A stretch of 64,000 nt of DNA from Orientallactaga sibirica. Taxonomy: Eukaryota; Chordata; Mammalia; Rodentia; Dipodidae. The stretch is taken from positions 1,116,001 to 1,180,000 of the forward strand of contig JAEOAD010000055.1 in assembly GCA_036365145.1 (NCBI GenBank), in the 5' to 3' direction. Below, in pieces: positions 51,935 to 62,564 of the stretch. The first letter of the stretch is position 1. Every line of letters starts with the position of its first letter. The notes below the pieces were generated by a model. That model worked only from the letters and a program-made list of their open reading frames with translations. It was not told the origin of the DNA and searched no databases. The position numbers and the translations under genes were made by a program.

Positions 51935-52290
51935 GGGGGATGGGGAGATGGCTTGATGGATAAAGCACCTGCTGAGCAGGTGTAAATGCCTGAGTTTGGA
52001 TACCCAGAACATCCTTGGAGCCAGACACAGTAGCGTCAGCATCTTCAATCCCAGCGTATGCCTGAGGTAAGAAGGGGTCAGAACAGAATAGCCTAGAAGC
52101 AAGCCAGCTAGCCAGGCAACTGCCAACAGTGTACAAAAGAGATCCTGCCTCAGACAAGGGGGCAGTGAGGACCACCACCTGAAATTGTCCTCTGACTTCC
52201 ATCTGTGCGCCGTGGCACGTATATGTCTGCACTCACATACAGGAACATGTGTGTGTGTGTCCACACACACACACACACACCAAAAAAAGC
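51935..52290 (+). mobile_element. Composite SINE (RSINE1/B4 type)
   Basis: GGGGAGATGGCTTGATGGATAAAGC head, AAGCAAGCCAGCTAGCCAGG middle, GTCCTCTGACTTCCATCTGTG tail, then (AC)n. Confidence 0.65.
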
Positions 52291-52291
52291 A

Positions 52292-52452
52292 AAGGCTGAG
52301 AGATGGCTCAGCAGTTAAGGTGCTTGCCTACAAAGCCTAATAACCCAAGTTTGATTCCCCAATACCCATGTAACACCAGATGGACAAAGTGGCATGTGCA
52401 TCTGGAGTTTGTTTGCAGCAGCTGCAGGCCCTGCCATGCCCATTCTCTCTGT

Positions 52453-52488
<36 letters not shown>

Positions 52489-52515
52489 TTGAAAATAAAT
52501 ATATAAAAATATTTT
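52292..52515 (+). mobile_element. B2-like SINE
   Basis: Complete, long (CT)n. Confidence 0.87.
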
Positions 52516-52520
52516 TAAGA

Positions 52521-52672
52521 ATCTGGGCATGGTGGCACACGCCTTTAATTCCAGCACTCAGGAGGCAGAGGTAGGAGGATTGGTGAGAGTTTAAGGCCAC
52601 TGTGAGACTACATAGTGAATTCCAGGTCAGCCTGAGCTAGAGAGAGAACCTGCCTTAAAAAAAAAAAAATTT
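52521..52672 (+). mobile_element. B1 SINE
   Basis: Complete. Confidence 0.88.
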
Positions 52673-52673
52673 A

Positions 52674-52866
52674 AGGACTGGAGAGATGGCCTAGTGGTTA
52701 AGGCATTTACCTGCAAAGCCAAAAGACCCAAGTTCAAATCCTCAGAACCCAAGTATGCCAGATGCACAAAGTAGCGCATGTGTCTGGAGTTCATTTGCAA
52801 CAGCTGGAGGCCCTGGCGTATCCGTTCTCTATCTGTCTTGTTCTCTCTCTCTCTCTCAAATAAATA
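52674..52866 (+). mobile_element. B2-like SINE
   Basis: Complete. Confidence 0.88.
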
Positions 52867-53060
52867 CAAGGACCCATCTTAAACTCTCCAGATCCCACTT
52901 AAGCCAGATGCACAAAGGTAAGGTAAGTGCAGGGTTGCACATGCTCACTAGGTGGCGCAAGTGTCTGGAGTTCCATTACAGTGGCTCAGGCCCTGGCATG
53001 CCAATTCTCCCCCCTCGCTGTGTCTCCCTCTCTAAAAAAAATATTTAAAAATAAAAATAA
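52867..53060 (+). mobile_element. B2-like SINE, long variant M, 5'-truncated
   Basis: GCACAAAGGTAAGGTAAGTGC and CACTAGGTGGCGCAAG. Confidence 0.82.
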
Positions 53061-53064
53061 AAAA

Positions 53065-53215
53065 ACAGCCACAGGAGAGTGAGCTAAACTCTGGCAAGGG
53101 GAAGCTGGCTATAATACACCTCAGCCTGCCCCAGCAACACCCCTCTACAAATTGGCTCCACCTCCCAAAATGCCATCAGCTGGGGGCCAAGCATTCAAAA
53201 TACATTTAATTGAAA
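53065..53215 (-). mobile_element. MaLR-like LTR fragment
   Basis: CTGGCAAGGGGAAGCTGGCTATAA and GCCATCAGCTGGGGG match the interior of 38398-38740. Both ends are missing. Confidence 0.65.
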
Positions 53216-53274
53216 CCACATATATACATAGAGAGAGAGAGAGAGAGAAAGAGAAAGAGAGAGAGATCATATTC

Positions 53275-53361
53275 TAGAGCCCAAAATAGCCTCTAACATG
53301 AGATATCTCTGCCTCAGTCTCCTGAGTAAAGGAAGATAGGCAAGCACCACCACATCCAGCT
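53275..53361 (-). mobile_element. B1 SINE fragment
   Basis: TCTGCCTCAGTCTCCTGAG, CACCACCACATCCAGC. Confidence 0.6.
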
Positions 53362-53383
53362 TTTCTGGATTTATATATTTTAA

Positions 53384-53586
53384 AATATTATTTATTCATT
53401 TATTTATTTGAGAGAAAAAGGCAGACAGAGAGAGAATGGGCACACCAGGGCCTCTAGCCACTGTAAACGAACTCCAGATGCATGTGCCCTCTTGTGCATC
53501 TGGCTTATGTGGGTCCTGGAGAATCAAACAGGGATTCTTTGGCTTTGCAAGCAAACACCTTAACCTCTAAGCCATCCTTCCAGCCC
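53384..53586 (-). mobile_element. B2-like SINE
   Basis: Complete. Confidence 0.88.
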
Positions 53587-53607
53587 TGGATTTATATATT
53601 TTTTTAA

Positions 53608-53886
53608 ACTTTTTATTTTATTTTATTTTTTTTTTGGAGAGAGACACAGAGAGAGACAGATAGAGAGAGAGAGAGAGAGGGGAAGACAGAGATGGGCGCG
53701 TGAGCAGTGTCTCAGCTGCTGCGAATGAAATCCAGATGTGTGCGCCCCCTTGTGGTCAAGTGCGGCATTGCGCCCTTGCGTCACCTGGCTAAACGTGGGA
53801 CCTGGAGATTGGAACCGCTGGAGATTGGAACCAGTGTTCTTAGGGTTAGGAGGCAGGCGCCTTAACCTAAGCCATCTCTCCAGCCC
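53608..53886 (-). mobile_element. B2-like SINE, long variant L
   Basis: GGAGATTGGAACC is stuttered at 53806 and 53823. Confidence 0.86.
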
Positions 53887-53999
53887 AGGATTTCTATTTT
53901 TGTTACTATTATTAATACTTTTATTTTTACATGAATGAGGATAATGAATAATAGTTATCTAACAGTATTTTCTTCTTCTTTTTAAAAAAATATTTTATT

Positions 54000-54165
54000 A
54001 GAGCCGTGTGTGGTGGCGCACACCTTTAATCCCAGCACTCAGGAGGCAGAGGTAGGAGGATTGCCGTGAGTTCAAGGCCACCCTGAGAATACAGAGTGAA
54101 CTCCAGGTCAACCTGAACTAGAGTGAGACCCTACCTCGAAAAACCAAAAAAAAAAAAAAAAAAAT
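54000..54165 (+). mobile_element. B1 SINE
   Basis: Complete. Confidence 0.9.
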
Positions 54166-54361
54166 TGATTATTTATTTGGCAGAGAAAGAGAGAGAGAAA
54201 GAGAGAGAGAAAATGGCCATACCAGGGCCTCCAGCCACTGCAAACGAACTCCAGATGTGTGCACCCCTTGTGCATCTGGCTAACGTGGGTCCTGGAGAAT
54301 TGAACCTGGGTCTTTTGGCTTTGCAGGCAAATGCCTTAACTGCTAAGCCATCCCTCCAGCC
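54166..54361 (-). mobile_element. B2-like SINE
   Basis: Complete. Confidence 0.88.
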
Positions 54362-54363
54362 CC

Positions 54364-54498
54364 TCTTCTTTTATTTTGAGGTAGGGTCTTCATTGTATCC
54401 CAGGCTGACCTGAAATTCACTATGTAGTCTCAGGGTGGCCTTGAACTCATGGCAATCTTCCTACCTCTGTCTCCTAAGTGCTGGGATTAAAGGCATAA
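54364..54498 (-). mobile_element. B1 SINE, head lost
   Basis: Ends at ATTAAAGGCATAA. Confidence 0.84.
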
Positions 54499-54561
54499 AA
54501 TTGTCTTCTTGCATCAGCCTCCTAGTGCTGGGATTACAGCGTGTGCCATCATGTCCAGCCT
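54499..54561 (-). mobile_element. Old B1 fragment
   Basis: GCATCAGCCTCCTAGTGCTGGGATTACAG. Confidence 0.6.
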
Positions 54562-54584
54562 TGACACTTCCAATTAGTGTGTGG

Positions 54585-54720
54585 ACATAAGAGACTGGGT
54601 CCAATCCCAACAGCACAGTTTATAGGCTGTGACTCTGAGAAAATAAACAATTTCTGCTTACTGTACCTCTGGGTCTTCAAACTAAAGTGTGGTTAACATC
54701 TCCTTATGAGTTTTGAAACT
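54585..54720 (+). mobile_element. MIR
   Basis: GAGACTGGGTCCAATCCCAACAG, GCTGTGACTCTGAG and CCTCTGGGTCTTCAAACTAAAGTG. Confidence 0.5.
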
Positions 54721-54742
54721 TGGACTAACCCAAAGAAAGAAA

Positions 54743-54889
54743 GGTTTTTTTCGAGGCAGAGTCTCACTCTAGCCCAGGCTGACCTGGAATTCACTTGTAG
54801 TCTCAGGTGGCTTCAAACTCAAGGCGATCTTCCTACTTCTGCCTCCTGAGTGCTGGCTGGGATTAAAGCCATGCGCCACCATGCCTGCC
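54743..54889 (-). mobile_element. B1 SINE
   Basis: Complete; GCTGGCTGGG stutter. Confidence 0.87.
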
Positions 54890-55055
54890 TGTTTTTTTTT
54901 TCCCCCCTTTGGTTTTTCAAGGTAGGGTCTCTCTCCAGCCCAGGCTGACTTGGAATTCACTATGTAGTCTCAGGGTGGCCTTGAACTCACAGTAATCCTC
55001 CTACCTCTGCCTCCCAAGTGCTGGGATTAAAGGCATGCGCCGCCACGCCCGGCTT
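54890..55055 (-). mobile_element. B1 SINE
   Basis: Complete and CpG-rich (CGCCGCCACGCCCGG), so a young copy. Confidence 0.9.
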
Positions 55056-55069
55056 GAAAGGTCTTTTTT

Positions 55070-55507
55070 TTTTTTTTAATAAGTGATGGATGTTTGGATG
55101 ATGAGAAGAGGAAAGAAGGAACGACTAATTTTCATTTCCAGTAAAAGGAAGGAAAGCCTTACAGATAAAGGGTAAACAAAGAGTCTTTTATCCCAGAAGA
55201 GCTATGCTTCCCCTTGCTGGGATGTATGGACCCATGGAAGGGCATGAACCTCACTGGATACTTATTCATTATTACTCATTCAACTTAGGGTATTGGGCCT
55301 CACTTACCAGGAGCCTAAAGGTAAATTGAACATGGCTTTATCTCCAAGGAATTCCTCCAACCCCAGAGTTACATCCCACCATGATCAGTGGGATGGGAAG
55401 AAGGAGAGGGCTGAGGAACTACTCATGCAGGCCAGCAGACCCAGATGGCAATGTTGTCATCTATAGATGCTCCTTACTCCACCATAGATACAATAAGGAA
55501 GGCTCAG
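55070..55507. other. Single-copy sequence
   Basis: No gene or repeat recognised. Confidence 0.5.
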
Positions 55508-55592
55508 CTCAATATAGCTCAGGGACAATGTGCTTACCTAGCATGCACAAAGTCCTGGCTTCCATGCCCTGCACAGCAAAAACAAAAACAAA
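55508..55592 (+). mobile_element. ID-like SINE
   Basis: AATATAGCTCAGGGACAATG, TTACCTAGCATGCACAAAG, ending in AAAACAAAAAC. Confidence 0.45.
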
Positions 55593-55616
55593 TAAACAAA
55601 CTAAAAGTCCACTATG

Positions 55617-55815
55617 GGGGCCTGGAGAGATGACCCAGCGGATATGGTGCTTTCCTGCAAAGCCTGAGGACCAGGGTTTGATTCCCCAGTACCCACATCA
55701 AGCCCAATGTACCAAGTGACACGTGCATCTAGAGTTTGCAGTGGCTAGAGGCCCTGGTACACCCATTCTCAATCTTTCTCTCTCTCCCCACAAATAAATG
55801 AATTAATTAAAAATT
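55617..55815 (+). mobile_element. B2-like SINE
   Basis: Complete. Confidence 0.86.
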
Positions 55816-55819
55816 TTTA

Positions 55820-55985
55820 AAGGCTGGGTGTGGTGGCTCACGCCTTTAATACCAGCACTCGGGAGGCAGAGGTAGGAGGATCGCCATGAGTTTGAGGCCG
55901 CCCTAAGACTACATAGTGAATTCTAGGTCAGCCTGAACTAGAGTGAGATCCTACCTCCAAAAACCAAAAAAAAAAAAAAAAATTT
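55820..55985 (+). mobile_element. B1 SINE
   Basis: Complete. Confidence 0.88.
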
Positions 55986-55987
55986 AA

Positions 55988-56540
55988 AAAGATAACGTCT
56001 GCTGGTGTCTGGCTAAATAAATGTACTATGCTCACCAAACTGCCCAGTAAGCACTTCTCTTAATGATCATACCCATATATTAATGCTACTCTCACTTTTG
56101 GTTAGAGAAGCTTCTCTTTTCAGATGGCAGTAACCTTGGGATGACTCAGAAGGCATCATGGTGCTGAGAAAAAGTGACAAAGGAGTGCTCAGCACTGAAA
56201 CTTCTCTAACATGCCTTCCAAGGCTCAGGGTCCATTGTGGAAGAGGGGGCGGAAAGAATGTAAGAGCCAAAGGAAGGGTAGGACTCCTTACAATGTGCTC
56301 CTCCAGACACAAAATGACCTGGATATCCATGACCTCACATTGCCTGACACTACCTACATAAGACCATCATAATAGGAGGAAAAGATGACATCAAACTGAA
56401 AAGAGAAACTGATTGAGAGGGGGAGGGAATATGATGGAGAGTGGAGTTTCAAAGGGGAAAGTGGGGGGGAAGGGAGGGAAATACCATGGGATATTGTCTT
56501 CAATTATGGAAGTTCTCAATAAAAAAAATTAAAATTAAAA
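55988..56540 (+). mobile_element. L1 3'UTR end with poly(A)
   Basis: 5'-truncated L1. It is homologous to 28670-29222 and ends in a G-rich tract, TATGGAAGTTCTCAATAAAA and an A-rich tail. Confidence 0.85.
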
Positions 56541-56550
56541 AATTTTAAAG

Positions 56551-56733
56551 AAGACTGGAGAGAAGGCTTAGTGGTTAAGGTGCATGCCTGCAAAGCCTAA
56601 GGACCCATGTTTAACTCTCCAGATGCCAATTTAGCCAGACACACAAAGGTGAAGCAAGCGCAAGGTCACATATGCCCACTAGGTGGTACAAGCGTCTGGA
56701 GCTCGATTGCAGTAGCTGAGGCCCTGGCATGCC

Positions 56734-56774
<41 letters not shown>

Positions 56775-56788
56775 AAAATTAAAAAATT
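56551..56788 (+). mobile_element. B2-like SINE, long variant M
   Basis: CACACAAAGGTGAAGCAAGCG and CACTAGGTGGTACAAGCG, as at 52867. Confidence 0.85.
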
Positions 56789-56792
56789 AAAA

Positions 56793-56929
56793 ATCCAGAT
56801 GTGGTGGCACACACCTTTGATTCCAGTACTTGAGAGGCAGAGATAGGAGGATTGCCGTGAGTTCGAGGCCACCCTGAGACTACATGGTTAATTCCAGGTC
56901 AACACAGACCAGAGTGAAACCCTACCTCG

Positions 56930-56962
<33 letters not shown>

Positions 56963-56998
56963 AAGAAAGAAAGAAAGAAAAAAAAAAAAAATTTTTTT
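56793..56998 (+). mobile_element. B1 SINE with long A/(GAAA)n tail
   Basis: Complete. Confidence 0.87.
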
Positions 56999-57261
56999 AA
57001 GAACCACTATGGGGACCAGAGTGTTCAGTTTACTGCTGTATCCTTAGCACTAGAACATTGCAGACACATGATAAGTCTATGTGTGTAAGTCACATTGGGA
57101 CTTTTCCTGAAGCAGATCCATGAATTATACCTTGAAGAAGGAGGAAGAGAAGAACAGACAAAAGCAGAGTTGGGGGGGGGCCTTGCAGGGGCGCAAAGTA
57201 ACCTGTCAGAACCATCTGAGTTTAGGGAACCCAAGTTAAAGCTTCTCTACCTCTAGCTGGG

Positions 57262-57655
57262 GGCCCTTTAGGGAAACTGAGGAAGCTATGAACCCTGAGG
57301 TGTGAGCTTCTTAGCACCTTCATTCTTCCAGTGTGGCAATGTTAGGAAGTTAGGCTCAGGGGGAAGTGACTGGATCATGGAGGGCAGAGGCTGGCCAGTG
57401 GATTCCTGCCTGTCTTCAGGGAATGCAGGCTGGCTCTCTTTGGAGTTTGGCTCTTCTCTGTTTTGCACATGCCCACTTTAACTGGGAGTCGAAAGAGCAC
57501 AAAGAACTCACCAGAAGCTCAGCAAATGCCAGCTCCCTGCTCTTGAACTTCACAGCTTCCAGAACCATGAACCAAAATAAACTTCTACTCTTCATAAATT
57601 CACCCAGTCTCTCTGGTATTTTGCTAGTCACAACAGAAAATGGACTCAGAAAAAC
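57262..57655 (+). mobile_element. MaLR-class LTR relic
   Basis: GAAGTGACTGGATCATGG, CACAGCTTCCAGAACCATGA and AAATAAACTTCTACTCTTCATAAATTCACCCAGTCTC fit an MST/MLT1-type LTR. Confidence 0.5.
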
Positions 57656-57691
57656 CCTTTCTCAAAATAGTTATTTTAAATGCATAATATC

Positions 57692-57825
57692 ATTCCGGAG
57701 GCAGAGGTAAGAGGATGGCCGTGAGTTTGAGGCCACCCTGAGACTATATAGTGAATTCCAGGTCAGCCTGGGCTAGAGTGAAACCCTACCTTGAGAAACC
57801 AAAATAATAATAATAATAATTAAAT
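57692..57825 (+). mobile_element. B1 SINE, 5'-truncated
   Basis: Starts CCGGAGGCAGAGG; (AAT)n tail. Confidence 0.84.
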
Positions 57826-57913
57826 GCATAATATAAAATTCATAAGATTATAAAAGACACCAATTACTGTGAAATGCAGGTAGCAAAAACAAGTGTGGAG
57901 TGTGTTGTATTGT

Positions 57914-57920
57914 TTTTATT

Positions 57921-57951
<31 letters not shown>

Positions 57952-58100
57952 TTTTTGGTTTTTCAAGGTACGGTTTCACTCTAGCTCAGGCTGATCTGGA
58001 ATTCACTCTGTATTCTCAGGGTGGCCTCGAACTCACAGTGATCCTCCTACCTCTGCCTCCCTAGTGCTGGGATTAAAGGTGTGCACCACCATGCCTGGCT
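57914..58100 (-). mobile_element. B1 SINE with (TTTA)n
   Basis: Complete. Confidence 0.88.
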
Positions 58101-58129
58101 GTTATTGTTTTTTAAAATATTTTATTTAT

Positions 58130-58280
58130 TGCCAGACATGGTGGTGCACGCCTTAATCCCAGCACTCTGGAGGCAGGGGTAAGAGGATCACCATGAGTTC
58201 GAGGCCACCCTAAGCCAATACAAAGTGACTTCCAGGTCAGCCTGGGTTAGAGCAAGACCCTATGTCAAAAAACTAAAACT
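58130..58280 (+). mobile_element. B1 SINE
   Basis: Complete. Confidence 0.86.
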
Positions 58281-58284
58281 ATAT

Positions 58285-58487
58285 ATTTTTAAATTTATTT
58301 ATTTGCAAGCAGAGAGAGACGGAGAGAGAGAATGGGCATGCCAGGGCCTCCAGCTACTACAAACGAACTCCAGATGCATGTGCCACTATGTAAACCTGGC
58401 TTCTTTACATGAGTACTGGGGAATTGAATCCAGGTCATTAGGTTCTGCAGGCAAGTGCCTTAACTGCTGAGCCATCTCTCCAGCTCA
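58285..58487 (-). mobile_element. B2-like SINE
   Basis: Complete. Confidence 0.87.
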
Positions 58488-58496
58488 GTATGTGTG

Positions 58497-58556
58497 TGTT
58501 GAGACAGAGTCTTGTATTTCACCCAGGCTAGCTTTAAACTTACTATCCTGCCTCAG
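58497..58556 (-). mobile_element. Old B1 fragment
   Basis: TTGAGACAGAGTCTTGTATTTCACCC. Confidence 0.5.
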
Positions 58557-58712
58557 CATTTATTTATTTTTTGGTCTTCTGAGGTAGGGTCTCACTCTAG
58601 CTCAGGCTGACCTGGAATTCACTCTATAGTCTCAGGGTGGCCTCAAACTCACAGTGATCTTCCTACCTCTGACTCCCGAGTGCTGGGATTAAAGGCACTA
58701 CCACGCCTGGCT
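58557..58712 (-). mobile_element. B1 SINE
   Basis: Complete. Confidence 0.88.
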
Positions 58713-58721
58713 GCTGCACCT

Positions 58722-58885
58722 TATTTATTGAGACAGCATCTCTCACGGATTTATCTGTTCTAGAGAGCCAGCTTGTCTCTGCCTCCCCTGGGATGGGATT
58801 GCCTGCGGGCACCACCATGGCTGCATTTATGGGGTTTCTGAATTCAGATCTTCAAACGTGTGCATTGGCCATCTCCCAGCCTTCT
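58722..58885 (-). mobile_element. Old B1/B4-like relic
   Basis: GAGACAGCATCTCTCACGG, GGGATTGCCTGCGGGCACCACC. Confidence 0.5.
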
Positions 58886-58899
58886 ATTTTTTTTAAGAT

Positions 58900-59107
58900 T
58901 AAAAAAACATATTTTATATATTTATTTATTTATTTGAGAGAGAGAAAGAGGGAGAGAATGGACGCACCAGGGCCTCCAGCCACTACAAGTGAACTCCAGA
59001 TGTATGCACCCCCTTGTGCATCTGGCTTACATGGGTACTGGAAAATTGAACCGGGATCCTCTGGCTTCTCAGGCAAATGCCTTAACCACTAAGCCATCTC
59101 TCCAGCC
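58900..59107 (-). mobile_element. B2-like SINE
   Basis: Complete. Confidence 0.88.
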
Positions 59108-59149
59108 TCCCCCCCCCCCACCGTGCCAGCCTTCTATTTTTGTCATGGA

Positions 59150-59304
59150 CTTTTTTTTTTTTTTTTTTGAGGTAGGGTCTCACACTAGCTCAAGCTGATC
59201 TAGAATTCATTATGTAGTCTCAGGCTGGCCTCAAACTCACAGCCATCCTCCCACCTCTGCCACCTGAATGCTGGCATTAAAGGTGTACGCCACCACATCC
59301 GGCA
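59150..59304 (-). mobile_element. B1 SINE
   Basis: Complete. Confidence 0.88.
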
Positions 59305-59305
59305 T

Positions 59306-59490
59306 GGACTTTTTTCACTAAGCAAAATGTCCTAGGGATTCACCCAACTTGTTATACGTCTCAGTAGCTCATTTCTTGTGATCACTGAATCGTAAGTAGT
59401 ATTCCATCAGTCTGTTTAATCATTCACTCATTGAAGGATGTTTGGATTGTTTCCAGTTCTTTGTTATGATGTATAAAATAAAGCTATGCT
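59306..59490 (-). mobile_element. Old L1 ORF2 end, first part
   Basis: Antisense L1 ORF2/3' end: TATTCCATCAG, ATCATTCACTCATT and GGATTGTTTCCAG correspond to the MWHIYTME region in reverse. It continues at 59735 after a SINE insertion. Confidence 0.7.
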
Positions 59491-59734
59491 GGGACTGGAG
59501 AGATGGCTTAGTGGTTAATGTGTTTGCCTGCAAATCCAAAGGATCCCCATTCAATTCTCCAGGACCCATGAAAGCCATATGCACAAGGGGGCACATGCAT
59601 CCCGAGTTCATTTGCAATGGCTAGGAGGCCCTGGCATGCCCATACTCTCTCTCTTTCTCTCTCTCTTTCTCTCTGTGCTACTTTCTGTCTCTCAAATAAA
59701 TAAATAAATAAAATATAAAAAACATTAAAAATAA
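59491..59734 (+). mobile_element. B2-like SINE inside old L1
   Basis: Complete; target AAAATAAAGCTAT repeated on both sides. Confidence 0.9.
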
Positions 59735-59832
59735 TAAAATAAAGCTATTCTGCACATTCTCATGTAGTTTTTTGGTGTGGACATAGTTTTCATTTCTCTG
59801 GGATACTTGCACAAGAGGGTAAATGCTGGGTG
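59735..59832 (-). mobile_element. Old L1 ORF2 end, second part
   Basis: Resumes at the repeated target AAAATAAAGCTAT (59477 and 59736) and runs on through GTGTGGACATAGTTTTCATTTCT. Confidence 0.65.
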
Positions 59833-59949
59833 CAGTGGTTTGAATATCTCCCCCGTAATTCATCCAACTGGGAAATTATTCCCCAACGCAACAGACTAAG
59901 ACACTGGGTCATAAAACAAATACCTACTTTGTTTTATAAGACATTCAAG

Positions 59950-60158
59950 TGCTGGGGAGGAAAGGGTTCAGTGAATAAAACACCTGCTGCTCAGGCCTGA
60001 GTACCTGACTTTGAGCCACAGACCGTGCATGCCACACCAGCAGCTGTGGCAAGCTTCTATAATCCCAGTATGTTGATGGGGGAGAGGCAGGGGAATTTCC
60101 TGGAACCTCGAACATTTGCAGCAATCACAACCCTCAACAGCAAGGACAAGAGAGAGAG
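59950..60158 (+). mobile_element. Composite SINE, first part
   Basis: TTCAGTGAATAAAACACCTGC head and CTTCTATAATCCCAG middle. A B1 interrupts it at 60159; the tail is at 60315. Confidence 0.55.
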
Positions 60159-60300
60159 GGCTGGCCGTGGTGGCGCACGCCTTTAAACCCAGCACTCAGG
60201 AACCTGAGGTAGAAGGATCACCGTGAGTTTGAGGCCAACCTGAGACTACATAGTGAATTCCAGGTCATCCTGGGCTAGAGCGAGACCCTACCTCAAGTAC
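60159..60300 (+). mobile_element. B1 SINE inside a composite SINE
   Basis: Complete. Confidence 0.88.
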
Positions 60301-60314
60301 CCTTTACCCACCCC

Positions 60315-60475
60315 ACCCCCAAAAAAATGAGATTGGCCCTGCCTCAAACAAGGTGGAAGGTAAGGACTGATCCAAAAGCTGCTGTCCTCTGCCTTCCACA
60401 CCCACCGTGGCACACTCAACTGCCCTCACATATTCAGACACACACACGCGCACACACACACAATTTTAGAAAAAG
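60315..60475 (+). mobile_element. Composite SINE, second part
   Basis: CCTGCCTCAAACAAGGTGGAAGG, GTCCTCTGCCTTCCACACC and CA tail. Confidence 0.5.
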
Positions 60476-60483
60476 AAATTCAT

Positions 60484-60660
60484 CTGCTGGCTGTGGTGGT
60501 GCACGCCTTTAATCCCAGCACTCGGGAGGTAGAGGTAGGAGGATCACTGTGAGTTTGAGGCCACCCTGAAGCTACATAGTGAATTCCAGGTCTAGAGTGA
60601 AATCCTACTTTGAAGAAAGAAGAAGAAGGAGGAGGATGAGGAGGAAAGAAAAAGAAAAAG
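60484..60660 (+). mobile_element. B1 SINE with GA-rich tail
   Basis: Loses CAGCCTGGG; tail GAAGAAGGAGGAGG. Confidence 0.85.
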
Positions 60661-60763
60661 AAGCTGGGCATTGTGGCGCACGCCTTTAATCCCAGTACTT
60701 TGGAGGCAGAGGTAGGAGGATTGCCATGAGTTCAAAGCCACCCTGAGACTCCATAATGAAGGA
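60661..60763 (+). mobile_element. B1 SINE, 3'-truncated
   Basis: Stops after GAGACTCCATAATGAA, with no A tail. Confidence 0.82.
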
Positions 60764-60932
60764 GGGTCAGTGTATGGCAGTCTGATGCACACTGGCACCC
60801 ACTTACAGATGGGTGCTTTTTTCCTACATAAGACACCAGATCCTTTGCACAACCCTGAAGTGGAAAGAACCAAAATAATGTCCAGGATATAAGTTCTGAT
60901 TGGACTTAATTTGACTTAAGGTGAATAAAATA

Positions 60933-61092
60933 AAGCCAGGTGTTGTGGTAAACACCTTTGATCCCAGAACTTGAGATGTAGAGGCAGGAGGATCAGGAGT
61001 TTGAGGCCAGCTTTGGATATATAGCAAGTTCTTGGTCAGACTGGGCTATATGGGACCTTGTCTAAAAAAACAAAACAACAACAGAAAAAAAA
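60933..61092 (+). mobile_element. Old B1 SINE
   Basis: AGCCAGGTGTTGTGGTAAAC head, GGACCTTGTCTAAAA end. Confidence 0.65.
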
Positions 61093-61094
61093 AA

Positions 61095-61430
61095 TCGGAA
61101 AATGGCTGAGGACATGGATCAACAGTTAAAGGCATTTGTTTGCAAAGCCTGCCAGCCTCTGTTCAATTCCCCAGCACCCACATAAAGCTGGCTGTAAAGT
61201 GGCATATGCAACTGTGATTCCAATGTCTATGGCAATGGGAGGTGGAGTCAGGAGAATCGGAAACTTGCAGGGCAGCTAGTCTGGCATTCATTTGTAGTCT
61301 GGAAGTTTGTTTGCAGTGGCAAGAGACCCTGTCTCAAAGAGTATGGGGCACAGACACCTTGAAGTTGTCCTCTGACCTCCACATGTATGCCATGGCATAC
61401 ACGTCTATACACACAAATAAGTAAACAATA
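61095..61430 (+). mobile_element. Composite SINE (RSINE1/B4 type)
   Basis: GGATCAACAGTTAAAGGCATTTG head, GAGACCCTGTCTCAAAG and GTCCTCTGACCTCCACATGTATGCC tail. Confidence 0.6.
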
Positions 61431-61517
61431 AACTCTCAGAGCACAGGTGGAAGAATGAAGCCAGTCTTTCTGCCCATAGCCCAGTCCCAAGTTCTTTCCC
61501 CTTTAAAAGTTCCTAAG

Positions 61518-61903
61518 TACAATGCAACTGTCCAGACAGAAACTGGCCTCGATATCCATGACCTTGCAGTGCCTACCAATCCCTCGCAAGACCCTCATAA
61601 TAGAGGAAAAAGATGATGACATCAAATTAAAAGAGAGACTAATGGAGAGAGGGAGGGGATATGATGGAGATTGGAGTTCTAAAGTCGAATGGGGGAGGGG
61701 AGGGAAATATGTGGTTTTTTGTATGTAAGTATAGAAGTTATCAATAAAAAAATAATAATTAAAAAAAAAGAGAGAGATGGTGCAGGCCTTTAATCCCAGC
61801 ACTCGGGAGGCAGAGGTAGGAGGATTGCCGTGAGTTTGAGACCACCCTAAGACAACGTGGTTAACTCCAGGTCAGCCTGGATCAGAGTGAGACCCTACCT
61901 CAA

Positions 61904-61934
<31 letters not shown>

Positions 61935-62065
61935 CTAATGGAGAGAGGGAGGGGATATGACGGAGATTGGAGTTCTAAAGGGGAATGGGGGGAGGGAGGG
62001 AAAATCATGTGTTTTTTGTATAAAAGTATAGAAGTTGTCAATAAAAAAAAGAAAAAAAAAAAAAA
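61518..62065 (+). mobile_element. L1 3' end with duplicated tail and internal B1
   Basis: Begins with the CTGGATATCCATGACC-type block. The terminal G-rich block is present twice (61632-61765 and 61917-62065) with a B1 between. It is flanked by a target repeat of AAAAGTTCCTAAG (61505 and 62064). Confidence 0.8.
61766..61912 (+). mobile_element. B1 SINE between two L1 tails
   Basis: Lacks the first bases of the B1 head (starts GATGGTGCAGGCC). Its A-tail runs into (GA)n before the second L1 tail. Confidence 0.8.
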
Positions 62066-62076
62066 AAGTTCCTAAG

Positions 62077-62274
62077 ATGGGCTGGAGAGATAGCTTAGTG
62101 GTTAAGGCATTTGCCTGTGAAGCCTAACGCCCAAGGTTCAATTCTCTAAGTCCCACATAAGCCAGATGCACATGGTGGCGCATGTGTCTGGAGTTCATTT
62201 GCAGTGGCTAGAGGCCCTGGCACACCCATTCTCACTCACTCTCTCTCCCTCTCTCTGTCTCTAATAAATAAATA
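62077..62274 (+). mobile_element. B2-like SINE
   Basis: Complete, sharing the AAAAGTTCCTAAG target with the L1 to its left. Confidence 0.9.
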
Positions 62275-62351
62275 AAAGTTCCTAAGCCAAGCCTTCACAG
62301 TCCACAATTCTCTTTGTATTTAGAATTTTCAAACTCTCAACAAAATAGCCT

Positions 62352-62535
62352 CAGGCTGGACTAGAGAGATGGTTCAGCCGTTAAGGCACTTGCCTGCAAA
62401 GCTCAAGAACTCGGGTTCAATTCCCCCAGTACCCACATAAAGCCAGATGCACAAACAGGCCCTGGTGTGTGTGCGTGCATTATCTCCCTCTCTCTCACTT
62501 TCTCTCTCATAAATAAATAAATAAAATATTTTAAG
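62352..62535 (+). mobile_element. B2-like SINE with internal deletion
   Basis: CACAAA jumps to CAGGCCCTGG. Confidence 0.85.
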
Positions 62536-62564
62536 GAAAACAAACTTAAAAACAAATTTTACAA

